A DNA stretch of 64,000 nucleotides, taken from NCBI GenBank assembly GCA_041641375.1, contig JBEPYM010000003.1:21294-85293 (forward strand). The letters run 5' to 3'. Below, in pieces: positions 9,404-19,095 of the stretch. This DNA is from Paenibacillus_AK sp041641375. Lineage in GTDB: Bacteria; Bacillota; Bacilli; Paenibacillales; YIM-B00363. Under the pieces are notes generated by a model. The model was given only the letters and a program-made list of their open reading frames with translations, was not told the origin of the DNA and ran no database searches. The position numbers and the translations under genes are program-made. Position 1 is the first letter of the stretch, and each line of letters begins with the position of its first letter.

Positions 9404-11626
9404 TTATTTTCCTGACAACCGCCCCATGTAGCGTTCTTTGTAAATGAGGACTGGCTCATCCCGGTTATTTCTCCATCTACGTTGAAAATAAAATCCCTTT
9501 CTTTTAACAATGATTCGTCTCGCGTTATTCAAAATGTCTGTGTAGTTTGTATTCGCCCATTCTGCTTCTGACCAGTCTGTTGTACCCCAAACGAATATTT
9601 GGTTTACGAGAGCAGAGGGAACTTCTACAACCCCTGTGCCATAGGTGATATACACATCTAATTTAGAGACAACCGTCCATTGCTTTGCTTCTACCAAGTA
9701 ATAATCCAAATAGGCTTGATGACCGTCGAAACCGAATGATAGAAGTCCGGAGTATACATCGAAATCCACCACCGTTCCCGTTGTTCGGGCGTAATTGGTA
9801 TAATCGGTGTACCAGTCCTCGTTGAACTTCTTCAGGAATCCGTCATCCCCGGCAAAATAAACAACCCCTTCGCTTTCAAGGAAGGAGTTAACATCTAAAC
9901 CCTGCCACACGTACCATTCTGCATTACGAGTATCGAATCCGAATACATAACTTGTCGCGTTTCGTACGATTTCAAGTAGGTACATGTTGAATTTGGTGAT
10001 GTATTTGCCTTTTGCCGCTTGTTTCTCCGCAACGGTGAACCCATAAGAGGCAAAGTCAATCTTATCCGTCATGATGTTTCGTGTGGCGTATTGTCTGCCT
10101 TGCGTGTCTAGTGTCGTGGTGAAAATCTCGTATACACCATCGTCCGATAGATATAGGACAGTTTGGAAACCATTAGGGTAATTAACCGTGTCTATGGATC
10201 TCGGAGCAATCGCGCCGTTATTGGTGTTTAGATACTCCGATGAATCAAAGTCGTCAAAGGTTGTTCCAGTTAAAACATTCCATCCCCTGCGCATCGGGAT
10301 AAAACATACTGAATCAAACGATACGCCGCATCCGTTGATATAATCGCCATCTTTGACTAGTAATTCATAGAATGTTTCAGGGAAATAGTCGAATTTATAT
10401 CGTTTAGAATAGAACACTTCATTTGTGCCGGGACTTACAAAGACATGACCTGTATGCTCCCAAATGAATTTATTCCCCTTTGTGTTAATACTCGCCAACA
10501 CATTCGCAGGAGCCGGAGATGCATCGTCTGCCGCAGGGGTAACGTCAACCACCGTAGAACCTGTGTATTGTTTCAAATCCCCTGTGTCTGCGATTAATTT
10601 CCTTTCTGTTAGTGAAGAGTTTGTAAAATCAATATCATAGATGTCAGAGGTTACGAGTGCATCTGTCATCGTTGCGGTGTGTGTGCTGTTGTTGTAGATC
10701 GAATAAAGCGCTGTACCGCTTGCAACTAATATTTCGTTACGAAAAGCTGTGGTATTCGTTGTTGGGTATGCAGTTGTTCCACTTAACACTGTTGACTTAT
10801 CAAATGTCGTTGTGGTTGTGTTGCCTTGTAGTTTCTCGGTGTTGGTCGTTGTTGAGATATATACATTGGTTTGATTGGCGTGGAACGGCACAGCGGGAAC
10901 CGTCACCCTTAACTTAGCGACGATGCATGTATTTGCTACAGGCGGCGCGGTTACAGTTAGAATAGGCGCATTGATGAATGTTGTTGTCGTGGCTATGTTA
11001 GATTGAAATTTCAGTGTTCCGCTTACTGTCCCTGCATAGATGCTTGCTGAAGTTGCGCCTGATGGCAGGGCAGGGATGGTGATGTCTAAGCGATTGCCTG
11101 CGGTAATCAATATAGAAGCTTCTGGACTTACCATCGTTTCTCCAACCGCATTCTTCCACGTATGAGCAACATAGTAAGTTGTGTCTGGAAGTGTCTCCGT
11201 TCCGTCTGCCGATTGTGCCAACACTGGAGCTGCCACAGGATTTGCAACAGCAGGTGGGACAACAACGGATATCTCGCTAGAAGCCTGAGTTTCGCCTGTA
11301 TCTGAAGCGAATGTATAGCGGACATAGTAAGTGCCTGCGGGTAACGTGGAGCTTGCGTCCCCCACTGGCACGCCTGTAGGAGCTGCGCCTATTGCCACTT
11401 CCTGTTCAAAAGGGAACCGCATCACATGACGAATTGCACTCCCTAACGCTGATTGAATGATAGGACCTGAGCCATCACGCTTGCCTATCGTTCCAATCTC
11501 GCGCATCATGGCGTTTTTAGCGAGCGCTTGTGATTCAACCGGAAGGTCAGCAAGGTTTAACGCTGAGTTTTGCCCGCGAAATGCTTTTACTTCAACGGGT
11601 GGAAAATATGTCTGTGTTGCGGGCAT
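9404..11626 (-). CDS. Tail nozzle/stabilisation protein (short-tail tubular type)
   Basis: A 740-residue protein, almost all beta-strand. It opens with VKAFRGQNSALNLADLP, like tail tubular and P22 gp10-type plug or nozzle proteins, and has two or three Ig/FN3-like repeats (LPAGTYYVRYTFASDTGET and LPDTTYYVAHTWKNAVGET, residues ~95-270) inserted before a propeller-like C-terminal part. It sits between the head-tail adaptor genes and the tailspike. Family assignment is by position and overall pattern; I am confident it is virion-structural. Confidence 0.7.
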   Translation of the reverse strand: MPATQTYFPPVEVKAFRGQNSALNLADLPVESQALAKNAMMREIGTIGKRDGSGPIIQSALGSAIRHVMRFPFEQEVAIGAAPTGVPVGDASSTLPAGTYYVRYTFASDTGETQASSEISVVVPPAVANPVAAPVLAQSADGTETLPDTTYYVAHTWKNAVGETMVSPEASILITAGNRLDITIPALPSGATSASIYAGTVSGTLKFQSNIATTTTFINAPILTVTAPPVANTCIVAKLRVTVPAVPFHANQTNVYISTTTNTEKLQGNTTTTTFDKSTVLSGTTAYPTTNTTAFRNEILVASGTALYSIYNNSTHTATMTDALVTSDIYDIDFTNSSLTERKLIADTGDLKQYTGSTVVDVTPAADDASPAPANVLASINTKGNKFIWEHTGHVFVSPGTNEVFYSKRYKFDYFPETFYELLVKDGDYINGCGVSFDSVCFIPMRRGWNVLTGTTFDDFDSSEYLNTNNGAIAPRSIDTVNYPNGFQTVLYLSDDGVYEIFTTTLDTQGRQYATRNIMTDKIDFASYGFTVAEKQAAKGKYITKFNMYLLEIVRNATSYVFGFDTRNAEWYVWQGLDVNSFLESEGVVYFAGDDGFLKKFNEDWYTDYTNYARTTGTVVDFDVYSGLLSFGFDGHQAYLDYYLVEAKQWTVVSKLDVYITYGTGVVEVPSALVNQIFVWGTTDWSEAEWANTNYTDILNNARRIIVKRKGFYFQRRWRNNRDEPVLIYKERYMGRLSGK

Positions 11627-11630
11627 GGAT

Positions 11631-12272
11631 TCACCCCCCTAGATTAAATATACGATCAACGTCATTCACCGCAGGAACATAACCACTCGAAGAATATCCC
11701 CTAGCTGCTTCGTTCGCTAATACAAGGATTTTCAAGCGTTCATTTGCTCTTTTGTACATGGCCCGACTCTCTTCGTATGCATTGCGCGACTCCTTGGCGA
11801 TTCCGATCACCCAGAAGGTCAATGCCATCAAACCCGCATCAGGGAAGTCCAGTGTGCTGTTAGAATCCGTTACGGGTAGCGGATATCCTACGTAATGAAG
11901 TTTATGGTTACCTGTCATACTTTTGGTGTTAATAGATTGATTATCCGACTCTCTCCACCAACCCGCAGGAGCGTCATACGCTGTTCGTTTGTTAACTGGT
12001 CGTCCGGTAGAATCTAAGATGATTCTGAGAGGACTATATAAGTCTGTGATATTCGCTGAATCTTTCTTAAACGTTTGGTCACCATCGGTTGTGATGTTTA
12101 GTGTGTCGCTGATCCTAGTCCGATAGGCGAGATGCACAAGTTCCTTTAAGGCGCGGTTGATGAAGATGACATAATTTGCAGTCTGCGCCGCGTCGGTTGA
12201 ACCAACTTCTTCGTTATCCATAGCGTTCATGGATTTAGCCATGGTGATAACATCCCCGGCTGTTGCCATCAT
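11631..12272 (-). CDS. Head-tail adaptor / tail accessory protein
   Basis: A 213-residue helical protein with a membership-like pattern of podoviral adaptor (gp4-like) proteins: N-terminal ITMAKSMNAMDNEE, an aromatic beta segment in the middle, and C-terminal long helices (ESRNAYEESRAMYKRANERL). It is encoded directly upstream of the nozzle gene, and its ATGATG start overlaps the stop of the preceding small gene. Confidence 0.55.
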   Translation of the reverse strand: MMATAGDVITMAKSMNAMDNEEVGSTDAAQTANYVIFINRALKELVHLAYRTRISDTLNITTDGDQTFKKDSANITDLYSPLRIILDSTGRPVNKRTAYDAPAGWWRESDNQSINTKSMTGNHKLHYVGYPLPVTDSNSTLDFPDAGLMALTFWVIGIAKESRNAYEESRAMYKRANERLKILVLANEAARGYSSSGYVPAVNDVDRIFNLGG

Positions 12273-12448
12273 TTCACCGTCCTTATCCGCGTTTCGCCGC
12301 CTTTACTCTCGCAAAATTGTTTTATACTCTGATCCATCATCGCCGCGCTTTTTGTCGGGGCTTCAACTGTCTTTGTGACTTCTTGACCATTCTCTATGAG
12401 TGGTACGCGTTTACCGTCTTGGATGTGGGAGAATGTTAAGGTGAACAT
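12269..12448 (-). CDS. Small late protein, 59 aa, unknown
   Basis: A 59-codon frame with AGAGGAG ten bases before ATG and an ATGA overlap with the next gene. Contains HIQDGKRVPLIENGQEV, then an alpha-helical end. Likely a minor structural or assembly protein; no family recognised. Confidence 0.55.
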   Translation of the reverse strand: MFTLTFSHIQDGKRVPLIENGQEVTKTVEAPTKSAAMMDQSIKQFCESKGGETRIRTVK

Positions 12449-12449
12449 G

Positions 12450-13028
12450 TTACCAACGCTCCTCTATTACCGCAGGTTCATTTTGTAGGGAGTACGTTGC
12501 AATCACCTGCGTTTTCATCATCTGATACCGCCCATTATGTTTTTCCCATTCCTTACGAGCCTGTGCTTCCCCTAGAGACTTTTTTATCTGTGGCAGGTCA
12601 TAATACTCCATCTTGATATAGGACGTGTACAGAGGAACAAAGCGGTCTGCTAGGTCGATGTTTTCTGTGATAGACGCGTAATAGGTCATATTCCGGTAGA
12701 AGTCCACATTCAACGTGTCGGCTTCTGTGTAAGCTTGGGAGAAAATGATGTTCCCGTTATAGATCCGATAAGGCCATTTGAACTCGATGTCTAAGTCATC
12801 GTTTCGGTCACTTGTGAGCCATAAACGGTTTATGACTTTTAATGTTGCCGGCAGTGCAAACGAAATCTCTGTTGTCGTTAAAGTGATTGTCCCGGTACTT
12901 GGGATGTTGATGCTTAATCCAAACTCAGCCTGAGCTTCATTGCATTTGTTGATAATCCATTCATTGTCCAACATATCGCCTACATCACGTTCAACCTGAA
13001 ATCTAACTTGTTCCAGAGTCGTTGTCAT
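12450..13028 (-). CDS. Head-tail connector / adaptor protein
   Basis: A 192-residue protein beginning TTTLEQVRFQVERDVGDM and containing NEWIINKCNEAQAEF, a pattern of adaptor proteins that bind the portal ring (N-terminal helix bundle, beta insert, C-terminal helices). It lies between head decoration-like genes and the second adaptor. Start is supported by AAGTGGTGATAAC. Function is inferred from gene order. Confidence 0.55.
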   Translation of the reverse strand: MTTTLEQVRFQVERDVGDMLDNEWIINKCNEAQAEFGLSINIPSTGTITLTTTEISFALPATLKVINRLWLTSDRNDDLDIEFKWPYRIYNGNIIFSQAYTEADTLNVDFYRNMTYYASITENIDLADRFVPLYTSYIKMEYYDLPQIKKSLGEAQARKEWEKHNGRYQMMKTQVIATYSLQNEPAVIEERW

Positions 13029-13032
13029 GTTA

Positions 13033-13287
13033 TCACCACTTCAATCCAACGAGATTTGTTGCGGTTGTTCCGGTCGATTTCACTTTGATGACGCGCAGAT
13101 GATAAATAGTCCCAACCAGTGCGCCATTAAGCGTTACATCCGAACCATCAAATAGAGTGACCGCGATATTTCCAGCACCGCCGACATAGATAGCGCTAAA
13201 ATCAACTGCTGTACTATCGTGCGGCGTGATCGCTGCCCCTCCTGTTGCTGCGTTTACGTGAAGCGGAGCGTTTTTGCTTGTGATCAT
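13033..13287 (-). CDS. Small beta-rich structural protein (decoration or fibre-like)
   Basis: An 84-residue protein with repeated beta-strand pattern (ISAIYVGGAGNIAVTLFDGS-like core, Gly and Thr rich). Typical of small head decoration or fibre-associated phage proteins. GGGAGGAATAAACA precedes ATG; overlaps the previous frame by ATGA. Function inferred from position. Confidence 0.6.
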   Translation of the reverse strand: MITSKNAPLHVNAATGGAAITPHDSTAVDFSAIYVGGAGNIAVTLFDGSDVTLNGALVGTIYHLRVIKVKSTGTTATNLVGLKW

Positions 13288-13448
13288 TGTTTATTCCTCC
13301 CACGTCTTTGAATTGGTTTATTTACAGGCTCAGAAGCCGATGTTTTCGTTTCTTTGGTAATTAAAAGTTGAGTTAACAGTTCGTTCGTCTTTCTTTGCTC
13401 GTCTACAAGTGCGTTAAGTGCATCTATTTCAAGTCTGTAATTGGACAT
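13284..13448 (-). CDS. Small coiled protein, 54 aa, unknown
   Basis: A 54-codon frame with GGGGTGG before ATG. The first 30 residues form a helix (EIDALNALVDEQRKTNELL) and the tail is basic (PIQRRGRNKQ). It overlaps the following gene by ATGA, as is usual in this operon. Confidence 0.55.
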   Translation of the reverse strand: MSNYRLEIDALNALVDEQRKTNELLTQLLITKETKTSASEPVNKPIQRRGRNKQ

Positions 13449-13492
13449 TATTCCACCCCTTATCTTTGAAAAAAAGAGGAGCCGAAGCTCCC

Positions 13493-13693
13493 CTATTTCT
13501 TCTCCATCAAATCGTGCTTAACGAGCATATTCCTCATCGAATTAAAGTCACGAATGAATGACTTTTGACCGTCCGATAAGCCTTCTGTAATTCTTTTTTC
13601 AGATATGAACGGGTGTTTCTCTGTAGCTTTACTAACAACTCTCTGTGGTGCTTTTCCGGGTTCAGTAACTACCCATTGGGTATGCTCATTCAT
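13493..13693 (-). CDS. Small late protein, 66 aa, unknown
   Basis: A basic 66-residue protein (KSFIRDFNSMRNMLVKHDLMEKK at its end, split here by a break in assignment rather than sequence) that starts with ATGA overlap on the preceding gene. No family recognised; its place among head genes suggests a structural or assembly role. Confidence 0.55.
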   Translation of the reverse strand: MNEHTQWVVTEPGKAPQRVVSKATEKHPFISEKRITEGLSDGQKSFIRDFNSMRNMLVKHDLMEKK

Positions 13694-14022
13694 CGACTAA
13701 ACACCACAGCTTTCCATGTGCCTGATGCAAGGTCTACCGTTGCCCCAGATTCGTTTTGAATGCGGACACTAACGGTATTAGCCGCAGATACATAGGCGGT
13801 CACTGTCAATCCTTGCAAGTCATACGGCGCGCTGACGATTGCAAAGTCACCTAATGCTGCGCCTGTCACCGTAATGGTTGCCGTTGCTCCGGCTGCGTCG
13901 ATGAGAGAAGCAGGGTCGATGGTGGCTGATCCTGCGTAGAATGCATTCATCACTCGTGTACCGTTTATTTGTAACTCATCTTCTGCATTCAAGATGCTTA
14001 GGGTTGTTTTACGTCCTGCCAT
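13690..14022 (-). CDS. Probable head decoration/fibre protein
   Basis: A 110-residue beta-rich protein. The C-terminal half reads like a small jelly-roll or Ig-like virion protein (DFAIVSAPYDLQGLTVTAYV, then VSVRIQNESGATVDL). It follows the capsid gene and has a GGGGAGGAGG ribosome site. Such proteins commonly stud capsids, but that role is inferred. Confidence 0.55.
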   Translation of the reverse strand: MAGRKTTLSILNAEDELQINGTRVMNAFYAGSATIDPASLIDAAGATATITVTGAALGDFAIVSAPYDLQGLTVTAYVSAANTVSVRIQNESGATVDLASGTWKAVVFSR

Positions 14023-14069
14023 GTTTTACCTCCTCCCCAAAGTAAAAGAAGAGAGCCGAAGCTCCCCTC

Positions 14070-15035
14070 TTACGATGTTGCATCGTGACCGTACAACCAA
14101 GACCAGTTATGGAAACCGGCTTTCCAACGACCGATTACTTTGAACTTCAAGATTTCGGTGTCAAAGTCCGTGATGTTCCCGTTTTCCGGGCGGCGTCTCC
14201 AGAACCACTTGTGGAAACGTCTCATGCGCGCCGAATCGATAGCGAACCAATCATGCTGACTTGTAAGGTATGGGTTAACGATGACATTAACTTCCCCTGC
14301 GAAGATGTTGATGTCATAGTTTGCGCTTCCTGGTTCGTATTTTGGAGCCTCTCTCCCTGGAAGTCCAGCAATTTGGAATGCCTTACGAGCATTGTACGGA
14401 TGAACCAATATGGTATCGGGAATTACACCCATGATATTACCTTGATCGTCCTTCCAAGCTTGCATATTGACGGAAGTGGTATCCCACGCATCGATAGAAA
14501 GAGTGCTTGTCCCTTTGTTATCGTTGGTGTCCGTCGAATTCGTTGGACTGTATGGATGATCATCGGCACACAGCGCTTTCGCATCCGGTCCCGCAGCGCT
14601 ATAAGTACGTCCACGGAAGTCAGTTGCCGTTGTTGTCAAGAATGCGTTGTTGAATGTCTCGACCGCTTGATATTGGAATGTCTTAAATACACCGTCCGCA
14701 AGGTCTTTGATTTTGTCCTTGATAGAAGTGAGTTTCAAGTCATCAATCAAGTCGCGGTCGATTTGGCGGCCTAGAGAGAATTTTTTCATGGTGTAACGCT
14801 TTTGCCACAATTCTTCGATGTCTTGATAGAAAACTTGATTCGAAGATTGCCCCCACTCCTCCATAAGCCCGGAAGCACCTGCGCCGTCGAAGCTTTCTGT
14901 ATCTTTCTCAGAAGTTTCAACGCCGTACAGCATTGGAATGAAGTCCTTCTTAGCTTTCTTCTCCATTTCAACCGTGTACAGTTCGCGAAAAACCGGTTCC
15001 AATACGTCTGAATCCCATTGAAGTTTCGTTTGCAT
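14070..15035 (-). CDS. Major capsid protein
   Basis: A 321-residue protein in the expected place after scaffold and portal. It begins with a helical arm (LEPVFRELYTVEMEKKAKK), has a long spine-helix region (IDDLKLTSIKDKIKDLADGV) and ends with WKAGFHNWSWLYGHDATS. Features such as DTILVHPYNARKAFQIAG and a late VNVIVNPYLT strand fit an HK97-fold capsid. Ribosome site GGGGGAGAAACTAG precedes ATG. The strong, clean start and size suit the most abundant virion protein. Confidence 0.78.
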   Translation of the reverse strand: MQTKLQWDSDVLEPVFRELYTVEMEKKAKKDFIPMLYGVETSEKDTESFDGAGASGLMEEWGQSSNQVFYQDIEELWQKRYTMKKFSLGRQIDRDLIDDLKLTSIKDKIKDLADGVFKTFQYQAVETFNNAFLTTTATDFRGRTYSAAGPDAKALCADDHPYSPTNSTDTNDNKGTSTLSIDAWDTTSVNMQAWKDDQGNIMGVIPDTILVHPYNARKAFQIAGLPGREAPKYEPGSANYDINIFAGEVNVIVNPYLTSQHDWFAIDSARMRRFHKWFWRRRPENGNITDFDTEILKFKVIGRWKAGFHNWSWLYGHDATS

Positions 15036-15049
15036 CTAGTTTCTCCCCC

Positions 15050-15463
15050 TTAGCTTAACTGCCGATTTTTAACTTTTACCCGGCAAGTTGTTTCAGATGT
15101 ATTTTTCTCTAGAACAGAAAACGCGCCGCCTGTGATATCGGAGGAAAGAACGGATAGACCGTTAACCGCAACATCTGCCGCGCCTACGCCTACGATAAAT
15201 CCAGCGTCCGGCGTTCCGGTGTAAGGAGCCTCGAACACGTCACCTTCGCGTGCTAAAATTACCTCGATCGTTTGATCTGTTCCGGCTGTGACATCGTTGT
15301 TAGCGAATCCTGCAACCGCTGCACCATTCGTTGCAACTGTCCAGCGACCCGATGCAAGCTTGAGCGCTTCACCTTTCGTTGCTGCCTCACTGTTGGTCAT
15401 TAGAATGTTGGAGATTCGAGTCGGCGGTGCGCCGTATTCGTTATAAATCCATTTGAATGACAT
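15050..15463 (-). CDS. Head decoration-like protein
   Basis: A 137-residue beta-rich protein located between scaffold and capsid, the usual site of decoration or capsid-stabilising genes. Contains AATKGEALKLASGRWTVATN and DQTIEVILAREGDVFEAPY, a pattern shared by DUF2190-type decoration proteins. Assignment is moderate. Confidence 0.6.
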   Translation of the reverse strand: MSFKWIYNEYGAPPTRISNILMTNSEAATKGEALKLASGRWTVATNGAAVAGFANNDVTAGTDQTIEVILAREGDVFEAPYTGTPDAGFIVGVGAADVAVNGLSVLSSDITGGAFSVLEKNTSETTCRVKVKNRQLS

Positions 15464-15473
15464 GTCTCATACC

Positions 15474-16430
15474 TCACTTTTTAGCGTATTTTTTTGCCGC
15501 TGTTGGATTTAATCCGAACATAGAAAACGCCGTTGCAAGAGCCGGAGAAACTACCGGTTCATTGTTCGGCGCTGTGTTGGTTTCCACTTGTGACCGTTTG
15601 CCTAGCATTTGGTCTTTGATAATGCGTTGTTCTGCCGCCTTCTTCGTCACGCCCTGAAATTTGTCAGAATGAGCTAAGATAAGCGCATCAAGCGGCGAAT
15701 AACCGCGCTCAAGTCTCGACTTCATTTCAGGTGTCATAAACTTTGGCATTTCCCCACTGTCAAAAGCTTTTGAATCCTCGACAATATCAGGGAATACCGC
15801 CAATACACGAGGGTCGTTATACATTGATCCCCATTCTTGTTGCATGACTTGTCGTGACTCTTCTTGCTGGCGTTGCATTCTTTCAGTATCACGTTCTTGC
15901 TTGATCTGTGCAGCCTCTTTGACGATGGGGAGGTTGTCTAGGTACTCCTGAACTTGATCGGGGTCTAGACCGGCATCCTCAGCGTCTTGGCGAAGTCTTG
16001 CAATGCGATCATCAATTACTTGTTGCTGTCTCAACTGTTGTTCTTGCTCGATCTTGTCAAAGTTGGCGACATAATCGGTATGGTCTTTATACCCTGCGAG
16101 TTTGGCGGCTCGATCAAGGTTCTTTTCCAACTCCGCCTTACGTTCGCGCTCTTTGTCCAAGGCGAGTGATCTTTGCACCAATTCGGGAAGCTTATCGTCA
16201 CTTACATCGGCTTCGATTTCTTCCTTATTGTGCTTGACTTTAATAGTCTTTGACTCGGCTTTTGGCTCTATGGCAGGAGCTTCTTCCTCGTCCTTTTCTG
16301 ACTCATCTTCGGTTTCGACTTCAATCTCAATGCCGAAAGCTTCGAATGCATCTTTGACAGCCGTTTGTTTCTCTTCAACTACGGTTTCTTGCGGCGTTTC
16401 CAAGCTCTGGCTGGCTTGTTCTTCGCTCAT
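15474..16430 (-). CDS. Scaffolding protein
   Basis: A 318-residue, highly charged, coiled-coil protein. An acidic Glu/Asp stretch (about residues 35-55) precedes long Gln/Arg-rich helices (LRQQQVIDDRIARLRQDAED), and the C terminus is basic (NPTAAKKYAKK), as expected for a helix-turn-helix that contacts the capsid. Its location between portal and capsid supports the role. AGGAGAGATTTGA precedes ATG. Confidence 0.75.
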   Translation of the reverse strand: MSEEQASQSLETPQETVVEEKQTAVKDAFEAFGIEIEVETEDESEKDEEEAPAIEPKAESKTIKVKHNKEEIEADVSDDKLPELVQRSLALDKERERKAELEKNLDRAAKLAGYKDHTDYVANFDKIEQEQQLRQQQVIDDRIARLRQDAEDAGLDPDQVQEYLDNLPIVKEAAQIKQERDTERMQRQQEESRQVMQQEWGSMYNDPRVLAVFPDIVEDSKAFDSGEMPKFMTPEMKSRLERGYSPLDALILAHSDKFQGVTKKAAEQRIIKDQMLGKRSQVETNTAPNNEPVVSPALATAFSMFGLNPTAAKKYAKK

Positions 16431-16517
16431 TCAAATCTCTCCTATCAAATGGTCCCTTGGCATGGGACAGGGTAAAAAGCAATATTAAAGGGCGCTCCAC
16501 GACTGGATGCGCCCCGT

Positions 16518-16730
16518 TTACCTGTACTCAAATACTGATTCGCCCAGATAGAACATTTTACCGTTTGCAAGTACCACAACTAACGGTTTTTCACAATATT
16601 TACATGTTCCAAAATCATGAATCTCAAGAAAATCAGCACCGAACCATTGTCTCTTGTTACAACATGTTATGAATGTTCCAAAATTATTTAGGTTATCGGT
16701 ATTTAGTGATACACGGACTGTGCGTTTCAT
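16518..16730 (-). CDS. Small protein with Cys motifs, 70 aa
   Basis: A 70-residue protein with CC and CKYC, which could bind zinc (FGTCKYCEKPLVVVL). Its ATGA start overlaps the portal gene stop. Function unknown; it lies between portal and scaffold. Confidence 0.55.
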   Translation of the reverse strand: MKRTVRVSLNTDNLNNFGTFITCCNKRQWFGADFLEIHDFGTCKYCEKPLVVVLANGKMFYLGESVFEYR

Positions 16731-18844
16731 CGTCCCGCGCCGACTGGCTGACGTTCCGCTTTCATGCGGTCAATGTCCAACTTCTCAATCTGCACCGATC
16801 GGTTGAACTGTTCCTTATCCATATCCATTGCGGCTTTGTTAGCTTCATTCTGAGCAATTAAGTCATTCTGTTGCATCTCGCCCATCTGACCTTGTGCCTC
16901 AACCAGAGCGGCGTTTAACTGCTCGTTCTCCATAGTTAATTGATCTAACCGTTGCTTGAGCATTGCGTCTCGCTGCATACGTTCGTCGATTACCTCGAAC
17001 GGCTCCATGCGTCCGTTTTCCACTGTGTACCGTACCGCTTGAGCATCGATAAACGGCATTCCTGTCATTGGATCAAGCGTGCCGAATAGCGTAAACGCCG
17101 TCTTCACCCAATATTCTCGGTCTGTAGGCTTCTCAACGCCGATAGACACGTTAATATCGAACTTCGGTACGTATTCCTCTATAACAGGCTTGACTTCCGG
17201 CATCATCTGTCCGGTCATAGGGTCCTGAACCTCGTTACCTGTCTCATATTCCGTTTGTACGCCGCTCATAAGTCTATCCCGACTCATACCTACGGATTTA
17301 CCAAGCACTCTCCCAATACGTTCTGTAGCGTAGAATTGCGCTATGAGTTCGATATACTGCTCAATGACTTCTGCAAGCCCATCCTCAATCAATTCCGTAG
17401 GCGTGGATAGATTACCATGCGCCGCCGATTGCAACGCCTCTGCGTGCCTTCCAGACTCCCCTTGGAATGATGCGCCACCGTTGGTGCTGTCGAACCTTCT
17501 CGGGATCTTCTGCAAGATCGTGAGCCAATGTTGGATAAAGTTCATGATCATTGCAGGAGGCCCCTTGCCCTCTATCTCCTGCACGCCATCTTTACGGATA
17601 ACCGGAAGCATAGCCCCGACTTGGCTCCTTATGCGTTTCCATATAGGAATCTTACTCTCCGCTATTGCGCCTTCCTCGTAGATGATTGCCCCATTACCCA
17701 TCTTCGCCGTTTGCTCAACCGCAAGCTCAGAGAACTTGTTAAGCATGATTTGAGGGCTTATGAGGTCGCGCATATAACCTTTAGGCCATATAGAACCTTC
17801 AATCGGGAATAAGCAGCGCGCAACAACCGGATATTGGCAGTGATCGTACACATATGACTTATGCTCAAGAAATACACCTGAAGTTGAAACATAGATGCAG
17901 TGTACGCCCTTCATCGTGCCTTCTGCCTTGGCTAGGCATTCCGATGGGTCTTTACTCTCAGCAAGCTTCTCTTCAGCCATTTCCTTGAACAGTTTCTTAT
18001 CCTCAGGAGTCATAATCTTCGGCTTACCCTTGTACCAATACTCGATAAGTCCCGATCGTTTTGACTTCTCTGTTTGTGCGCCGCCGCTCGATGTTGTGGT
18101 GTTAAACGTTGAAGTTGATACTTGCCTGTCTTCTTCGAATATCTCCACGTCACCAGAGAAATTGTCTTCTCTAACCTTTTGGCCTTGCTCAGGCCAGCGC
18201 TCCTTGAAGTATTCCAAGTCTTTTATGGTGTGAATGATCATTGCCTTGGATTTCTGCAAATACAACAAATCCCCAATCCGGGGATCAGGGAAGAAGGAGC
18301 CGTAATCAAGTGGTATGATGTCATTCTGTCCGATGTAACGATTCATTCCCCTGCCGCCTTCTATGGTTGGGTCATAAACCGTTTTGTAAAGCAATAGCCC
18401 GTTAATGACGAACCTCCTGACCGCCTTCACATGTTTCGGCTTAAACTTGATACACCGGAGTTCGTAAGGTATAAACTTAACCAATTCCTGTGACTTCTGT
18501 TCGTCGCCATCCTCGGTTGCTTCTAATCTCGGTTCGGGTGTCCAGCCGGTTAGAGCTGATACAACGGACTCAACCTGTGAGAAGGCTATATTATCCACGC
18601 TGTTAGGGCGACTCTTCATGGTTGCCTCGGACCGCAATCCTTCCCATTGGCGCTTGCCGCCTTCGTAGAAACGATCTTCAGTGCGCCATGTGTCCTCGAT
18701 GTCCTGCCGCTTAGCCTTGAACACTTCATAGTCACCCATTACCGTATCGTATATTTCCTGTTGATCCGGTGTATTAGGGTTCTGCTTGTCTGCTTCCGGT
18801 TCTTTGGTATTCGTGAAGATCCCGTTTATCTTCTCTTTTGCCAC
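16727..18844 (-). CDS. Portal protein (podovirus-size)
   Basis: A 705-residue portal. The wing/stem signature is clear: an N-terminal KRQDIEDTWRTEDRFYEGG, a central region with GSIWPKGYMRDLISPQIML, and a C-terminal helical, Gln-rich barrel-like tail (about residues 630-705). The length is close to that of P22-type portals and longer than most siphovirus portals. GTG at 18844 is chosen because GGAGGTGACGGC lies right before it. It packs between terminase and scaffold genes. Confidence 0.85.
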   Translation of the reverse strand: MAKEKINGIFTNTKEPEADKQNPNTPDQQEIYDTVMGDYEVFKAKRQDIEDTWRTEDRFYEGGKRQWEGLRSEATMKSRPNSVDNIAFSQVESVVSALTGWTPEPRLEATEDGDEQKSQELVKFIPYELRCIKFKPKHVKAVRRFVINGLLLYKTVYDPTIEGGRGMNRYIGQNDIIPLDYGSFFPDPRIGDLLYLQKSKAMIIHTIKDLEYFKERWPEQGQKVREDNFSGDVEIFEEDRQVSTSTFNTTTSSGGAQTEKSKRSGLIEYWYKGKPKIMTPEDKKLFKEMAEEKLAESKDPSECLAKAEGTMKGVHCIYVSTSGVFLEHKSYVYDHCQYPVVARCLFPIEGSIWPKGYMRDLISPQIMLNKFSELAVEQTAKMGNGAIIYEEGAIAESKIPIWKRIRSQVGAMLPVIRKDGVQEIEGKGPPAMIMNFIQHWLTILQKIPRRFDSTNGGASFQGESGRHAEALQSAAHGNLSTPTELIEDGLAEVIEQYIELIAQFYATERIGRVLGKSVGMSRDRLMSGVQTEYETGNEVQDPMTGQMMPEVKPVIEEYVPKFDINVSIGVEKPTDREYWVKTAFTLFGTLDPMTGMPFIDAQAVRYTVENGRMEPFEVIDERMQRDAMLKQRLDQLTMENEQLNAALVEAQGQMGEMQQNDLIAQNEANKAAMDMDKEQFNRSVQIEKLDIDRMKAERQPVGAGR

Positions 18845-18858
18845 GCCGTCACCTCCAA

Positions 18859-19086
18859 TCAATTCGGATTATCATGCCACGACAGAGGTTCATTTTCCTC
18901 ACCCTCGATCACTGGTTCTTCCTCACTTCGCTTCATGCCTACATATTCCCGGTAATTACGTGCCATGATCTTGTCTGACAGCATATCAATTGAGCGCGTT
19001 AAATTGCGCTGGATGATTACGTTGCCTACTGCTTGGACAATTACAATAAGGATTAACGCTATGCAAAAAGCGTACAGTATGGTCAT
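18859..19086 (-). CDS. Small membrane protein, 75 aa
   Basis: One N-terminal transmembrane segment (LYAFCIALILIVIVQAVG) followed by a charged tail ending EPLSWHDNPN. GAGGTGAAAAA precedes ATG. It sits between terminase and portal. Function unknown. Confidence 0.6.
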   Translation of the reverse strand: MTILYAFCIALILIVIVQAVGNVIIQRNLTRSIDMLSDKIMARNYREYVGMKRSEEEPVIEGEENEPLSWHDNPN

Positions 19087-19095
19087 TTTTTCACC